Assembly (NCBI GenBank): GCA_034423135.1
Contig: DAOUJC010000014.1
Location: 54,176-118,175 of the forward strand
Length of the DNA stretch: 64,000 nucleotides
Direction: 5' to 3'
Origin: JAPPHY01 sp034423135
GTDB taxonomy: Bacteria; Chloroflexota; Dehalococcoidia; Lucifugimonadales; UBA2985
Under the pieces are notes generated by a model that had not been told where the DNA came from, did not search any database, and was given only the letters and a program-made list of their open reading frames with translations. How positions within the stretch are numbered: the stretch's first letter is position 1; the number at the start of each line of letters is the position of its first letter. Shown here in pieces: positions 17,748 to 25,311 of the stretch. The position numbers and the translations under genes were made by a program.

Positions 17748-17933
17748 ATGGAAGAGCTGAAGGCATATTCGGTGAAGCTGCGGAAGATGGTGACCATCAA
17801 GGACCCAGAGCTGGTGACCCTCAAGAATGGACGTAAGGCTGTCCGCGGTGTCGCGGAGGAAGACCCGTCCAACAAGGTTCTCAGAATCGTGAGTGAGAAG
17901 CAGGCGGAAGAGATCCGCGGCATGCTCGGCTAA
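17748..17933 (+). CDS. DUF5679-like small protein lacking the zinc-ribbon cysteines
   Basis: A 61-aa protein with a strong AGGAGG Shine-Dalgarno about 6 nt before its ATG. The core KAYSVKLRKMVTIKDPELVT followed by LKNGRKAVRG closely follows the small DUF5679 zinc-ribbon pattern (YCVKCR...KDP..VTLKNGRPA..G.CPVCG.K..RI). All four expected Cys positions are replaced: YCVKC by YSVKL, and the CPVCG segment by AEEDPSNK. The reading frame is intact, so it may be a folded metal-free derivative and not a pseudogene. Function of the parent family is unknown. Family resemblance is from memory of the motif and needs a profile search. Confidence 0.65.
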   Translation: MEELKAYSVKLRKMVTIKDPELVTLKNGRKAVRGVAEEDPSNKVLRIVSEKQAEEIRGMLG

Positions 17934-17954
17934 TCGGGGCCGCATCCCACTTCA

Positions 17955-17982
17955 CAGGGGCGGTATCGAAACCCTGCCCCTG
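17955..17982 (+). terminator. Possible stem-loop after the DUF5679-like gene
   Basis: CAGGGGC and GCCCCTG form a 7-bp inverted repeat around a 14-nt loop, 22 bp after the stop codon. There is no T-run, so Rho-independent termination would be weak. Confidence 0.35.
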
Positions 17983-18145
17983 AACTTCCAAGACCTTAAG
18001 GCCCCTCAGGCGGAGGAGACGCAGCTACTTGACTCCACCCCGACTCGATGAGCGGGGGACGGTCAAGGTGTCTCTATTAGGTTTCCTGTGGGGCCTGCAA
18101 CGTCGATTGCTCACCAACTCGGCTCGCTCCAAGGCGAGCTGATTG

Positions 18146-18288
18146 GGTGTGGCGGTAGTGCCGGACGCGGAGCCGCTTGACGAAGGGGCGCAGGCCGTGC
18201 GCTTGACCCCGCCACGCTATCCCGCATCAGCGGGCTGTAGGAAGCTGCGTTCGATCCGCTGACGAATGAGCCGGAGCAGGGCGGTTAG
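18146..18288 (+). pseudogene. 3' fragment of aldo/keto reductase with internal deletion
   Basis: The first ~50 bases correspond to codons around 160 of the intact reductase (GVAVVPDAEPLDEGAQAVR against GVAVASDAERLDEGAQAVR). A large deletion then joins them to the last ~28 codons (LDPATLSRISGL, an in-frame TAG, EAAFDPLTNEPEQGG, stop, against LDSSTLARINELYEAGFDPEGTEPERGG). The deletion junction and internal stop make it non-functional. Together with the 5' piece at 15029 it may be the other end of one old copy split by inserted DNA. Confidence 0.88.
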
Positions 18289-18773
18289 TAGCCGTTCTGA
18301 GCCCGCCGCCGCTGAGCGTGGCGCGAGGTAACCTTCCGCATCTCCTGCTCCAGCAGCTCGAAGTCCGCCTTGGGCAGGATGTGGAGATTACCCTGGAACG
18401 CCAGGGGCCACATCTCCGGGGGCCACCTTCGCACGTACTCCATCCGCGGGCCTATTTCCCTGGCATCCAGGAACTGCTCGTCTGCCAGGGCCACTTCTGC
18501 CCGTATGCTCACGCGCCACGGGAAGTCATCCGCTTTGCCGTCGCTCTTCCAGATGACCTCGTGGTCCTCCGAGCACTTTGACGTGACGGTGGCCGTTGCC
18601 CCGAAAACCTGCGAGCCGGTGATGTAGTAGACCAGCCTGTCGCCCGGCTCCATGCGCTGCGCCTTGCGCCGCTGGCGGGACATCATGCCCTGCAGCGTGA
18701 AGTCCAGCTCGCGCGTGATGCGGAAGTTTTCGAGGGAGCTGGCCACCATCCAGTAGGTCTTGCCTCTAGCCAC
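18285..18773 (-). CDS. EVE-domain protein
   Basis: A 162-aa single EVE/PUA-like domain. Landmarks are TYWMVASSLENF at the start (binding-pocket strand), AQRMEPGDRLVYYITGSQVFGATATVTS (about residues 40-68) and a C-terminal RRWPPEMWPLAFQGNLH. EVE proteins bind modified cytosine or other modified bases in DNA or RNA, and often accompany restriction systems. The GTG at 18773 follows GGGAGAG at good spacing. An ATG at 18905 gives a longer frame, but it lies inside a dispersed palindromic repeat and is rejected. The 3' end overlaps the reductase remnant by 4 bp. Confidence 0.78.
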   Translation of the reverse strand: MARGKTYWMVASSLENFRITRELDFTLQGMMSRQRRKAQRMEPGDRLVYYITGSQVFGATATVTSKCSEDHEVIWKSDGKADDFPWRVSIRAEVALADEQFLDAREIGPRMEYVRRWPPEMWPLAFQGNLHILPKADFELLEQEMRKVTSRHAQRRRAQNGY

Positions 18774-18898
18774 TGCTCTCTCCCGATGTATCGAATACGG
18801 GTTGCACGCCGTGCGGCCATAGTACCACGCAGCGGGAGGCTCGGCAAACGCGGGGTATAGGTGTGGCTTTTCGATTCTGGCCAGCAGACTAATCTCCC

Positions 18899-18994
18899 CG
18901 CTCATGGTGAGCCGGTCGAACCATATGAGCGGGGGGATTAAGGAGATTTAGTCTTCCCGCTCATTTCCTTCGACGAGCTCAGGATGAGCGGGAA
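18899..18994. repeat. Two palindromic intergenic repeats
   Basis: Copies at about 18899-18934 and 18957-18994 match the two element types of the 14239-14530 tandem array: the TGGTGAGCCGGTCGAACCAT type and the TTCGACGAGCTCAGGATGAG type. They sit between the co-directional lexA and EVE genes. The remaining sequence to 19124 shows nothing further. Confidence 0.85.
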
Positions 18995-19124
18995 CGGGGG
19001 CCAATGCTAAACTGCCTACCTTCGCAGCAAGAGTCCGAATAAGCAATCTCGGAAGACAACGGCCCTGGGTGTGGCCGCGGAGCCACCGGGTGAAGCGGTG
19101 GGCGCCCGTTCACTGATACCGCGC

Positions 19125-19766
19125 CTACAGGTTGCTGCGGAGCACGGCCACCACCTTGCCCTGGACCTCCAGGTTCTCCGGGTCCACGTAGATGGGGCTC
19201 ATGGTGGAGTTCGCAGGCTGGAGCCTGACACGCTCGCCCTCGTTGTAGAGGCGCTTGAGCGTGACCTCCTTCTCCGTATGAAGCCACGCCACCACCATGT
19301 CGCCGTTCCTCACGGTGTCCACGGGGCGCACAATGACCACGTCGCCGTCGTCAACCAGGGCGTCGATCATGGATGTTCCCTTTACCCGCAGCGCGTAGGC
19401 GTCGGCAGGTACCTCGCCCAGGAGACCCTGCGGCACCTCCAGCTCGTCGATGGCCTCGAAGTCGCTCCACGACTCCTGCGTGGGCACGGGCGATGGCTCG
19501 CCCGCGGCGATGTATCCGAGCACCGGCACGCGGCCGCGCCGCCGGCCGCCCACCAGCACCTCGATGCCGCGGGACACCTCGCGGTCGCGGCGGATGTGAC
19601 CCAACCGCTCCAGTATGCGGAGGTTGTAGTCGACCACGGACGTGGAGCTTATGCTGCACGCCTGCTGAATGTCGCGGATCGTAGGGGGATAGCTGTGCTC
19701 CTCGTAGAAGGACTGGATGAACTCCAGGATACGCTGCTGCCTTGTGCTGAGACCTTTCTTTGCCAA
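19125..19766 (-). CDS. lexA: LexA repressor, SOS regulator
   Basis: A 213-aa repressor. The N-terminal winged helix is at about residues 5-70 (LSTRQQRILEFIQ). The self-cleavage site is Ala88-Gly89 in YIAAGEP, and the catalytic dyad is Ser132 (GTSMIDAL) and Lys171 (EVTLKRL). DNA damage activates RecA, which promotes cleavage. The TTG at 19766 is preferred: GAGGAG lies 8 nt upstream, and the alternative ATG at 19790 is inside the operator. The gene has a -35/-10 promoter and a GAAC-N4-GTTC operator, so it is autoregulated. It is divergent from mazG. Confidence 0.95.
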   Translation of the reverse strand: MAKKGLSTRQQRILEFIQSFYEEHSYPPTIRDIQQACSISSTSVVDYNLRILERLGHIRRDREVSRGIEVLVGGRRRGRVPVLGYIAAGEPSPVPTQESWSDFEAIDELEVPQGLLGEVPADAYALRVKGTSMIDALVDDGDVVIVRPVDTVRNGDMVVAWLHTEKEVTLKRLYNEGERVRLQPANSTMSPIYVDPENLEVQGKVVAVLRSNL

Positions 19767-19782
19767 TGGACCACTCCTCAAT

Positions 19783-19794
19783 GAACGCATGTTC
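19783..19794. promoter_or_regulatory. LexA operator (SOS box) of lexA
   Basis: GAACGCATGTTC is a perfect GAAC-N4-GTTC palindrome of the Gram-positive type. It lies between the lexA -10 element (19801-19806, minus strand) and its Shine-Dalgarno, where repressor would block initiation. I did not notice an equivalent site before uvrA. Confidence 0.85.
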
Positions 19795-19800
19795 GTTGGG

Positions 19801-19829
19801 AAGATAGCACATGTGATTCAACCTGTCAA
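19801..19829 (-). promoter_or_regulatory. Promoter of lexA
   Basis: Read on the minus strand, TTGACA (19824-19829) and TATCTT (19801-19806) are 17 bp apart. The start of transcription would fall at the edge of the SOS box. Confidence 0.8.
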
Positions 19830-19856
19830 TGGGCGCGTGTCATGCACTGACTTCCC

Positions 19857-19885
19857 TTGCCCCTTGTGGGCGGCTTGCCTATAAT
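19857..19885 (+). promoter_or_regulatory. Promoter of mazG
   Basis: TTGCCC (19857-19862) and TATAAT (19880-19885) are 17 bp apart. The GTG at 19891 lies 5 nt after the -10 box, so the transcript would begin at the start codon. Confidence 0.75.
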
Positions 19886-19890
19886 CAGCC

Positions 19891-20757
19891 GTGGCACGGG
19901 AGGATTGGGGCATCATCTGCGGCTGGGCCGCCCACCGCGGCCGTCGCAGACCGATGGAAAGGCAGGCACAGATGAACGAGACAGGCGCTCAGCCGCGGGG
20001 GACGTATCAGGCCCTGGACGGCGTCATTGAGCGGCTACTGGCCCCCGGCGGCTGCCCATGGGACCGGCAGCAGACCCACCAGTCGCTCAAGCGCTACCTC
20101 CTGGAGGAGTGCTACGAGCTAATGGAGGCCATCGACGCCGGCGACCCCAAGGACATGCTGGAGGAGCTGGGCGATCTTCTGGCGCAGGTGGCCTTCCACA
20201 TCCGGCTCGCAGAGGAGGCTGGCACTTTCACCGCAGCGGATGTCTTCGGAGCAGTTGTCGACAAGCTGGAGCGCAGGCACCCCCACGTCTTCGGAGACGG
20301 CGAGGCCGAAACGCCGGAGCAGGTGAAGGCCAATTGGGAGGCGATCAAGAGGCAGGAGCGCGGCGAGTCCGCGTCGCGGCTGGGGCAGGTTCCGGACTAC
20401 CTTCCGGCGCTGGCACAGGCGCAGCTGATCCAGGACCGGGCGGCCCTGGCCGCGTTCGACTGGGACCGCGCCGACGACGTGCTGGAGAAGGTGGAGGAGG
20501 AAGTGCGCGAGCTGGGCGACGCCACCACCGACGACGAGCGCGAGGCCGAGATGGGGGACGTGCTGTTCTCGCTCGTGAACTCGGGCCGGTGGCTTGGAAT
20601 ACGCATGGAGGACTCGCTTCGCGGCGCCAACCGCCGGTTCACGCGTCGGTTTGTGCACATGGAGCGCCTCTGCTCGGAGCGCGGAGCGGACTTCGCCGGC
20701 CTGACCATGGAGGAGAAGGAAGCTCTGTGGCAGGAGGCCAAGATGAGCGTGGGCTAG
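19891..20757 (+). CDS. mazG: MazG nucleoside triphosphate pyrophosphohydrolase
   Basis: This enzyme hydrolyses (d)NTPs to monophosphates and PPi, clearing aberrant nucleotides. The chain is up to 288 aa and has two MazG-type helical units. The first carries GGCPWDRQQTH and the EExxE...ExxD pattern (LEECYEL, EELGDLLAQV). The second, around EEEVRELGDA and EMGDVLFSLV, is also intact. The GTG at 19891 directly after TATAAT suggests a leaderless start; internal ATGs at 19955 or 19973 would remove only an unconserved N-terminal extension and cannot be excluded. leuB follows 37 bp later. Confidence 0.9.
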   Translation: MAREDWGIICGWAAHRGRRRPMERQAQMNETGAQPRGTYQALDGVIERLLAPGGCPWDRQQTHQSLKRYLLEECYELMEAIDAGDPKDMLEELGDLLAQVAFHIRLAEEAGTFTAADVFGAVVDKLERRHPHVFGDGEAETPEQVKANWEAIKRQERGESASRLGQVPDYLPALAQAQLIQDRAALAAFDWDRADDVLEKVEEEVRELGDATTDDEREAEMGDVLFSLVNSGRWLGIRMEDSLRGANRRFTRRFVHMERLCSERGADFAGLTMEEKEALWQEAKMSVG

Positions 20758-20794
20758 GCCCCACCCAATCACCCGAAGAAAGGCAGGATTTGCC

Positions 20795-21904
20795 ATGCAG
20801 TACAACGTAGCTCTACTACCCGGAGATGGGGTAGGCCCGGAGGTCATCGCTGAGGGCGTGAAGGTGCTCCGGCGCGTGGAGCAGGTCACGGACGCGTCGT
20901 TCAACCTGGAGACCGAGCTGGTAGGGGGCATCGCCATTGACGAGGTGGGCAATCCCCTGCCAGCGGCGGCGCTGGACCTGGCGCGCAGGAGCCACGCGGT
21001 GCTCTTCGGAGCGGTCGGCGGCCCCAAGTGGGACGACCCGCTGGCGCCGCACCGGCCGGAGGACGCCATTCTCGGCCTCCGCAAGGCACTGGGGCTGTTC
21101 GCCAACCTGCGGCCGGTCAAGGTCTTCCCGTCGCTCATCAACTCAAGCTCCATCAAGCCGTCCGTCCTGGAGGGCGTGGACATCCTGGTGATCCGCGAGC
21201 TGACCGGCGGCCTCTACTTTGCGAAGCCAAAGAAGCGCTGGCAGACCTCCCGCGGCCGACGCGGAGTGGACACGCTGCGCTACACCGAAGGCGAAATCGA
21301 GCGAGCGCTGCGCGTGGGTTTCGAGTCTGCGCGCCGCCGCCGCGGCAAGCTCACGTCCGTAGACAAGGCCAACGTGCTGGAGAGCTCTCGCCTGTGGCGC
21401 GAGATCGCCATCGAGCTGGGGAGCGAGTACCCGGACGTGCAGCTTGAGCACATGCTGGTGGACTCGTGCGCGATGGCGCTGGTGAGGACGCCTGCGCGGT
21501 TCGACGTGCTGGTGGCGGAGAACATGTTCGGCGACATCCTCACGGACGAGGCGGCGATCCTGGCCGGCTCACTTGGCATGCTGCCGTCGGCCAGCCTGGC
21601 GGGCATCCCGCGCGAGGAGGGCAGCCGCGGCCGACCCGCGCTGGGCCTCTACGAGCCGATCCACGGAACCGCGCCGGACATCGCCGGGCAGGGCAAGGCC
21701 AACCCAATCGCCACCATCCTGAGCGTCGCGTTCATGCTCCGCTACTCGCTTGGGCAGTCGGCTGCGGCCGCAGCGGTGGAGCAGGCCGTGGATCGCGTAC
21801 TGGAGCAAGGCTACCGCACGCAGGACATCGCGGAGGAGGGCGCGGGTAGCGTGCTGAGCACCGGAGAGATGGGACAGCGCATAGTGGACGCGATTGAGCT
21901 GTAG
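20795..21904 (+). CDS. leuB: 3-Isopropylmalate dehydrogenase
   Basis: This NAD-dependent enzyme oxidises and decarboxylates 3-isopropylmalate in leucine synthesis. The 369-aa chain has all expected blocks: LLPGDGVGPEV near the N-terminus, substrate arginines in GLFANLRPVKVF and IRELTGGLYF, the metal-binding NMFGDILTDEAA and EPIHGTAPDIAG. Length is normal. AAAGGCAGG lies upstream of the ATG. Other leu genes are not in the window. Confidence 0.95.
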   Translation: MQYNVALLPGDGVGPEVIAEGVKVLRRVEQVTDASFNLETELVGGIAIDEVGNPLPAAALDLARRSHAVLFGAVGGPKWDDPLAPHRPEDAILGLRKALGLFANLRPVKVFPSLINSSSIKPSVLEGVDILVIRELTGGLYFAKPKKRWQTSRGRRGVDTLRYTEGEIERALRVGFESARRRRGKLTSVDKANVLESSRLWREIAIELGSEYPDVQLEHMLVDSCAMALVRTPARFDVLVAENMFGDILTDEAAILAGSLGMLPSASLAGIPREEGSRGRPALGLYEPIHGTAPDIAGQGKANPIATILSVAFMLRYSLGQSAAAAAVEQAVDRVLEQGYRTQDIAEEGAGSVLSTGEMGQRIVDAIEL

Positions 21905-22066
21905 CAGCCACCGCGCTCCGCACAGGAGCGGCTCTGTTGATCAAAGGCTGTGCCGCTATGACTTCTCCATTGCCGGCTGTTCTGATGCCAAGGTTGAGGC
22001 GAATTCCGGCATGATGTCGGACGCATAGGTGACACCTCTGGACGACAAGGCGCCCATCTGGATGCG

Positions 22067-22684
22067 ATGATAAGGCGAAGTGGCACCTGGGTAGCAATAG
22101 GCCTCGTCGCTGCTTGTGGAGCATTCGTCGCCTTTAGCCTGCTTATTGGCCCCCTTCTACCGAAGCCTGCGTCCACTGGCACTGCAGAACCATGCCCGAC
22201 CGCGCCTCCGTACGATGCAGGGCATATGCCCATAGAGACGTATATGAGTCAAGCGGATTCGATCGTCGTTGGGACCGTTGGGCAGGGTGAAGCTGAGATG
22301 CAGGCAGGTCGCAGCTTCTATCAGGACTGGGAACTGGACGTAGAACTGTATCTGACAGACGCGCTGCCCTACGATACCATTGTGGTGCGTACGTTCACGG
22401 GAGCTACAGATGCCGGAGGCGACCGCATGCCGGTCAAGATGCCCATGCTGGCGCAAGGAGAGCGGGTCTTGCTGTTCCTCAACAAGGAATGGGACGCACC
22501 GCCCCTGGCGAGACATGAGTTCGTTATGCCAGACCCGCTGGGCGGCAAGTTCCTAATCGTGGACGACGAGGTGCGTGTGCGGTATGCGGATGAAGAGTCG
22601 TTATCCAGCAGAGGCCTGTCGGAAACTGTGTCCAGAATCACCGACCGTATAGCAGCCTGCGATGGAGTGGGAGCAGCTAGATGA
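22067..22684 (+). CDS. Membrane-anchored extracytoplasmic protein, unknown function
   Basis: A 205-aa protein with one N-terminal hydrophobic segment (about residues 8-30, after a basic start) and an outside domain. The domain contains DSIVVGTVGQGEAE and GERVLLFLNKEW, a pattern seen in several uncharacterised Gram-positive exported proteins. No catalytic residues could be assigned. No Shine-Dalgarno is evident at the ATG. It lies between leuB and the ATP-grasp/alpha-E pair with gaps on both sides, so it is probably an independent gene. Confidence 0.65.
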   Translation: MIRRSGTWVAIGLVAACGAFVAFSLLIGPLLPKPASTGTAEPCPTAPPYDAGHMPIETYMSQADSIVVGTVGQGEAEMQAGRSFYQDWELDVELYLTDALPYDTIVVRTFTGATDAGGDRMPVKMPMLAQGERVLLFLNKEWDAPPLARHEFVMPDPLGGKFLIVDDEVRVRYADEESLSSRGLSETVSRITDRIAACDGVGAAR

Positions 22685-22899
22685 AGCAGATGGGGTACCC
22701 CGATGCTCCAGCCGACATTTGCATCAAGCGAGTCTTACTCGCCGATTCCGCGCAAGACTGGACAACCGGTCGCGTACTCTCTATCATCTAGATAGCGCCT
22801 CTCCAAGGCGCTCACTGCTGGCAACTTCAGTGTCCGACTTCGGCTCGCGAATGTGGCCGGAGGGAGATACAAGACATCGGCCGCGAGGGATGGGCCTCC

Positions 22900-24333
22900 G
22901 TGGACTTCGACAGCTACAGCCTCGACCCCGCCATCTACGACGAGATGTTCCTGCCGGACGGGACGCCCCGGGAACACTGCCGCGAGCTCTACAACACGCT
23001 CCTCGGCCTTACCGTCGAGGAGGTGGCTACCATGCAGGAGCGGGTGACGCGCTCGTTCTCGCAGGAGGGCATCTCCTTCAAGGTCTACGGTGACGACCAG
23101 GAGGAGGAGCGGATCATCCCGGTCGATTGCCTGCCCCGCATAGTCTCCGCCGAGGACTGGCGGGTGCTGGAGCAGGGACTGGCCCAGCGACTCAAGACCC
23201 TCAACCTGTTCCTGGACGATGTCTACAACGACGGCCGCATAATCCGCGATGGTGTCATACCCGAAGACGTCGTCACCGAGTGCCCCCAGTACCGGCGCGA
23301 GATGAAGGGCTTCTCGGCGCCGCAGGGCGCATGGGCTGTCATTTGCGGCACGGACGTGGTGCGCACCAACGACGGCTTCCACATCCTGGAGGACAATCTT
23401 CGCGTGCCCTCCGGCATGTCATACATGATAGCCAACCGAAAGGCAATCAAGGCCACCATGAGGAGGCTGTTCCGCGGCTCGCACGTCTACGGTGTTGAGC
23501 AGTACGGCGAGACCCTGCAGGCGACGCTGCGAGAGCTGACGCCTGAGGGCGGCACGGATCCGGTCATCGCTCTGCTAACGCCAGGCGTATACAACTCCGC
23601 ATTCTACGAGCACATGTTCCTGGCCCACGAGCTGCGCGCCGAGCTTGTGGAAGGACGCGACCTGCTGGTGGAGGGCGGCTACGTGTACATGCGCACCTCT
23701 CAGGGACTCCGGCGCGTGGACATTATCTACCGGCGCGTGGACGACGACTTCCTGGACCCGACGGTCTTTCGCTCAGACTCGCTGTTGGGCGTGCCCGGTC
23801 TGCTCGACGCCTACAAGCGCGGCAACGTCACGCTGGCCAACGCACCCGGCACGGGCGTCGCCGACGACAAGAGCGTCTACGCCTACGTGCCTGACATGAT
23901 GCGCTACTACTTGGGAGAGGAGCCTCTGATCGCCAACGTGGAGACCTACCTCTGCCGTCGACCCCGCGACCTGGAGTACACGTTGGACAACATGCAGGAC
24001 CTGGTGGTGAAGCGGGTGGGCGAATCGGGCGGCTACGGCATGATCGTCGGTCCGCACGCCACTCCCGAGGAACGCGCCGACTACGCCGTGCAGCTGCGAG
24101 CCAACCCCGCCGACTTCATTTCGCAGCCCGTGCTCTCGCTCTCTCGCTCACCGTGTCTTGTCGATGGGCGATTCGAGCCCCGGCACGTGGACCTTCGTCC
24201 CTTCGTGCTGCAGGGCAGCGTGAGCCGGGTCGTAACGGGCGCATTCTGCCGCGTGGCGCTGCGACGGGGCAGCCTTGTGGTGAACTCGAGCCAGGGCGGC
24301 GGCGGCAAGGACGTCTGGGTGCTGGAGGACTGA
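22900..24333 (+). CDS. Circularly permuted ATP-grasp family protein (DUF404 type)
   Basis: A 477-aa protein of the circularly permuted ATP-grasp type 2 family. Recognisable blocks are VDCLPRIVSAEDW (about residue 70), DGFHILEDNLRVPSGMSYM (about 158-176), VYAYVPDMMRYYL and the nucleotide-binding KRVGESGGYGMIVGP (about 368-382). The family is predicted to ligate amines to carboxylates, making peptides or small modified molecules. The GTG at 22900 follows GAGGGA with about 9 nt spacing. An alpha-E protein follows 5 bp later, its standard partner. Confidence 0.85.
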   Translation: MDFDSYSLDPAIYDEMFLPDGTPREHCRELYNTLLGLTVEEVATMQERVTRSFSQEGISFKVYGDDQEEERIIPVDCLPRIVSAEDWRVLEQGLAQRLKTLNLFLDDVYNDGRIIRDGVIPEDVVTECPQYRREMKGFSAPQGAWAVICGTDVVRTNDGFHILEDNLRVPSGMSYMIANRKAIKATMRRLFRGSHVYGVEQYGETLQATLRELTPEGGTDPVIALLTPGVYNSAFYEHMFLAHELRAELVEGRDLLVEGGYVYMRTSQGLRRVDIIYRRVDDDFLDPTVFRSDSLLGVPGLLDAYKRGNVTLANAPGTGVADDKSVYAYVPDMMRYYLGEEPLIANVETYLCRRPRDLEYTLDNMQDLVVKRVGESGGYGMIVGPHATPEERADYAVQLRANPADFISQPVLSLSRSPCLVDGRFEPRHVDLRPFVLQGSVSRVVTGAFCRVALRRGSLVVNSSQGGGGKDVWVLED

Positions 24334-24338
24334 CGGAT

Positions 24339-25283
24339 ATGCTGGCCAGGAGCGCGGAAGGCCTCTACTGGATGGGGCGATACCTGGAACGGGCGGGCCA
24401 CCTGTGCCGCCTGCTTCGCCTGCAGACGGAGGCGCTGGTGGACCGGCCCATCGTTGAGATATACGCAGGCTGGAGCCTAATCTACCGCAGCCTGGATCGG
24501 GAGCCTCCCGGCGGCAGCCTTGTGGTCGTCAGCAGCGACGACTTCACCCTGGCAGACTCGTTCACGCTCGCCGACGACCTGACTTTCGAGCCGTCCAACC
24601 CGGACTCCATACGCAGCTGCTTCGTCATGGGCCGCGAGAACGCCCGGCAGATGCGCCACTACATCTCGGGCGAGATGTGGCTGCGCCTCAACCTGGCCTA
24701 CCTCCGCATGCAGGGACGGGGCATCAGTGAGATCTGGCGAACGTCGCCGGAGGGGTTCTACGCCGAAACGGAAGCGGACATCGACACCTTCATGGGCACG
24801 GCCGCCGCGACCATGTACCGCGACCTGGCCTGGAGCTTCGTGCAGCTGGGGCGATTCATCGAGCGAGCGCAGGCGCTGGCGTCGCTGCTTCTGACGCAGG
24901 CCACGCTCGACAGCGAGGCGGACGAGCAATCCGAGACTGACTGGACCGGGCTGCTGCGCCTGCACCACGCGCTGGAGGCCTATAATCGTATATACAGTGT
25001 GGAGGTGCTGCCTGATCAGGCCCTGGACCTGTTGGCGACTGACCCGCTGCTGCCCGACTCCATCGGCCACTCGGTAGACAGGGTGGCGGAGGAGCTGCAG
25101 GCCATAGGTTCGGGCATCAACGAAGGAGCCGTGGCCGCCGCTCACCGGCTGGCCGGGCGCCTCAGCGGGCTGATACACCACCACTGGCCCGACAGCGACG
25201 ATCACGCGGCGCTGCTATCGCAGGCGGTCCGCGACTGCCGCCGCCTCCACGAGTTAGTCACCGCCGCGTACTTCAGCCACTAG
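24339..25283 (+). CDS. Alpha-E domain protein (DUF403)
   Basis: A 314-aa, mostly helical protein. It begins MLARSAEGLYWMGRYLERA, the classic alpha-E start, and carries a related FVQLGRFIERAQAL block in the second half. The ATG at 24339 is chosen; an open frame to 24153 only overlaps the preceding ATP-grasp gene. Alpha-E proteins accompany cpATP-grasp enzymes and usually a transglutaminase-like protease in a predicted peptide-synthesis or tagging system. No transglutaminase gene lies in this window next to the pair. Confidence 0.85.
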   Translation: MLARSAEGLYWMGRYLERAGHLCRLLRLQTEALVDRPIVEIYAGWSLIYRSLDREPPGGSLVVVSSDDFTLADSFTLADDLTFEPSNPDSIRSCFVMGRENARQMRHYISGEMWLRLNLAYLRMQGRGISEIWRTSPEGFYAETEADIDTFMGTAAATMYRDLAWSFVQLGRFIERAQALASLLLTQATLDSEADEQSETDWTGLLRLHHALEAYNRIYSVEVLPDQALDLLATDPLLPDSIGHSVDRVAEELQAIGSGINEGAVAAAHRLAGRLSGLIHHHWPDSDDHAALLSQAVRDCRRLHELVTAAYFSH

Positions 25284-25311
25284 GGCAGGCGGCGATTGAG
25301 CCCGCCTTCCG

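Noticed and set aside
18774..18905. N-terminal extension of the EVE protein to ATG 18905
   Set aside because: The ATG belongs to a dispersed palindromic repeat and the extension lacks EVE similarity; GTG at 18773 has a good RBS.
19767..19790. lexA start at ATG 19790
   Set aside because: The codon is inside the LexA operator and the TTG at 19766 has GAGGAG at proper spacing.
24978..24985. TATAAT-like sequence inside the alpha-E gene
   Set aside because: It lies within a coding frame with no gene start downstream and no -35 element.
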